A DNA stretch of 6,628 nt from Spirosoma fluviale (GTDB taxonomy: Bacteria; Bacteroidota; Bacteroidia; Cytophagales; Spirosomataceae). A model generated the notes under the pieces. It did not search any database. It was given only the letters and a program-made list of their open reading frames with translations, and was not told the DNA's origin. The stretch spans positions 1-6,628 of the forward strand of contig CAMARL010000105.1 in assembly GCA_945860325.1 (NCBI GenBank). Reading direction: 5' to 3'. Every line of letters begins with the position of its first letter. Positions within the stretch are counted from its first letter, which is position 1. Of this stretch, positions 5,951 through 6,628 are shown piece after piece. A program made the position numbers and the translations under genes.

Positions 5951-6628
5951 TTATAAATACTTCGTTACTGCTGCCTCAAATCCAGGCAACGCACTTAAAT
6001 CCTCTCCCCACAATGTTTTATCGGCTAAAACTTTTGTCAAATTGAAATCCTTCCATGCTTCGTGGAAATATCCAGCGTAGTCGCATTGAATCGGATATAA
6101 CTCCCCGTTGGAGTCCCCAAAATACTTGCCATTTTCTTCCTTAACCGAATGCATAAACTGCAAATAAGCGGCAAATCCCATGCAAAATAATTCAGGTGCT
6201 TTGCCAAATATTTGATAATAATTCAACAACAAGGGTACATTTCTCATCCGCATTTTGGTGGTATACTGAACCGTGATGTCGATGAGTTTATGTTGGATAA
6301 AAGGATTTCTAAAACGATCCAATACCGCTCTTCCAAATCTGTCAGCGACTTTAAAATCCATTTTATAGGGTATCGCTAAGGCTAATTCACTTAGCATTAA
6401 ATTCATAATTAATTTGCTTAGGTAGCTATTGGCCATCACTTCTTTAACCAATCTGAAACCTAATAAATAGGACATGCCACACATGAAGGTGTGCGTTCCA
6501 TTTAACAAACGCAGCTTCAATTCCCGGTAGATTTCAATGTCTTCCGCAATCACTACACCTTTGTCGGCCGCCGCAAATCCCAAGATTTTCTTAACTTCAG
6601 ATCCGCCTTGAATCGCCCATAAACTATA
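5951..6628 (-). CDS. uxaB: Tagaturonate reductase (altronate oxidoreductase), C-terminal part; cut by right window edge
   Basis: The frame is open from the right edge to TAA at 5953-5951, giving the last 225 residues of a protein that in this family is about 480 long. The gene therefore really begins beyond 6628; the internal TTG at 6583 is an apparent start only. The fragment carries the signature of polyol-specific long-chain dehydrogenases, KxxxxNxxH, in ELKLRLLNGTHTF, with K, N and H encoded at 6517-6515, 6502-6500 and 6493-6491. Further on come DRFRNPFIQHK, a YTTKMRMRNVPLLL helix and WGEDLSALPGF, which I recall as the UxaB pattern rather than mannitol dehydrogenase or UxuB. The enzyme reduces D-tagaturonate to D-altronate with NADH. 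The NAD-binding Rossmann domain is outside the window. It is followed 25 nt later by uxaC. Fructuronate reductase (UxuB) is the main alternative. Confidence 0.9.
   Translation of the reverse strand, partial: YSLWAIQGGSEVKKILGFAAADKGVVIAEDIEIYRELKLRLLNGTHTFMCGMSYLLGFRLVKEVMANSYLSKLIMNLMLSELALAIPYKMDFKVADRFGRAVLDRFRNPFIQHKLIDITVQYTTKMRMRNVPLLLNYYQIFGKAPELFCMGFAAYLQFMHSVKEENGKYFGDSNGELYPIQCDYAGYFHEAWKDFNLTKVLADKTLWGEDLSALPGFEAAVTKYL

Larger units (their letters stand above)
1450..6628 (-). other. Predicted hexuronate catabolism operon (uxaB-uxaC-kdgK-kdgA-exuT)
   Basis: Five same-strand genes with gaps of 25, 3, 2 and 25 nt and no room for internal promoters or terminators, ending in the hairpin at 1450-1500. 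The promoter and the first gene or genes lie right of the window. All products act in one pathway, from hexuronate uptake to pyruvate and glyceraldehyde-3-phosphate. Only the altronate dehydratase step (UxaA) is missing here. No transcription factor gene and no clear operator is visible inside the window. Confidence 0.8.

Noticed and set aside
1..6628. Mobile element, CRISPR, toxin-antitoxin or defence system
   Set aside because: No transposase, integrase, repeat-spacer pattern, tRNA or defence-type motif is visible on either strand; gene order and spacing are those of ordinary chromosomal operons.

Overview
The window looks like chromosomal DNA of a Bacteroidota bacterium, possibly from the Cytophagales or Sphingobacteriales lineages. 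The evidence is moderate-to-low GC, tightly packed genes, no convincing Shine-Dalgarno sequences in front of the start codons, and protein sequences that read like Bacteroidota family members. The lineage below phylum is a guess. Every gene I can support lies on the minus strand, so transcription runs from right to left.

Right to middle (6628 down to 1537): a hexuronate catabolism operon in the order uxaB (3' part only, cut by the window edge), uxaC, kdgK, kdgA (eda) and exuT. Gaps between genes are 25, 3, 2 and 25 nt. Together these encode uptake of galacturonate or glucuronate (ExuT), isomerisation to the ketohexuronate (UxaC), NADH-dependent reduction of tagaturonate to altronate (UxaB), and, after a dehydration step not encoded here, phosphorylation of 2-keto-3-deoxygluconate (KdgK) and cleavage of KDPG to pyruvate and glyceraldehyde-3-phosphate (KdgA). 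Altronate dehydratase (uxaA) and any regulator are absent from the window and could lie beyond the right edge.

Intergenic 1363-1536 (174 nt): a long, nearly perfect inverted repeat (1450-1500) sits 36 nt past the exuT stop and probably ends the operon. The space between it and the next gene may hold that gene's promoter.

Left (1362 down to 1): an LpxH-like calcineurin-fold metallophosphoesterase is followed after only 4 nt by the N-terminal 181 codons of a MurG/GT1-like glycosyltransferase that runs off the left edge. The pair looks translationally coupled and probably acts on a membrane or envelope glycolipid, but the substrate cannot be read from the sequence.

The window is mostly ordinary metabolism. 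I see no mobile elements, CRISPR arrays, RNA genes or defence systems. The points most worth a second look are the metallophosphoesterase-glycosyltransferase pair and the long hairpin.
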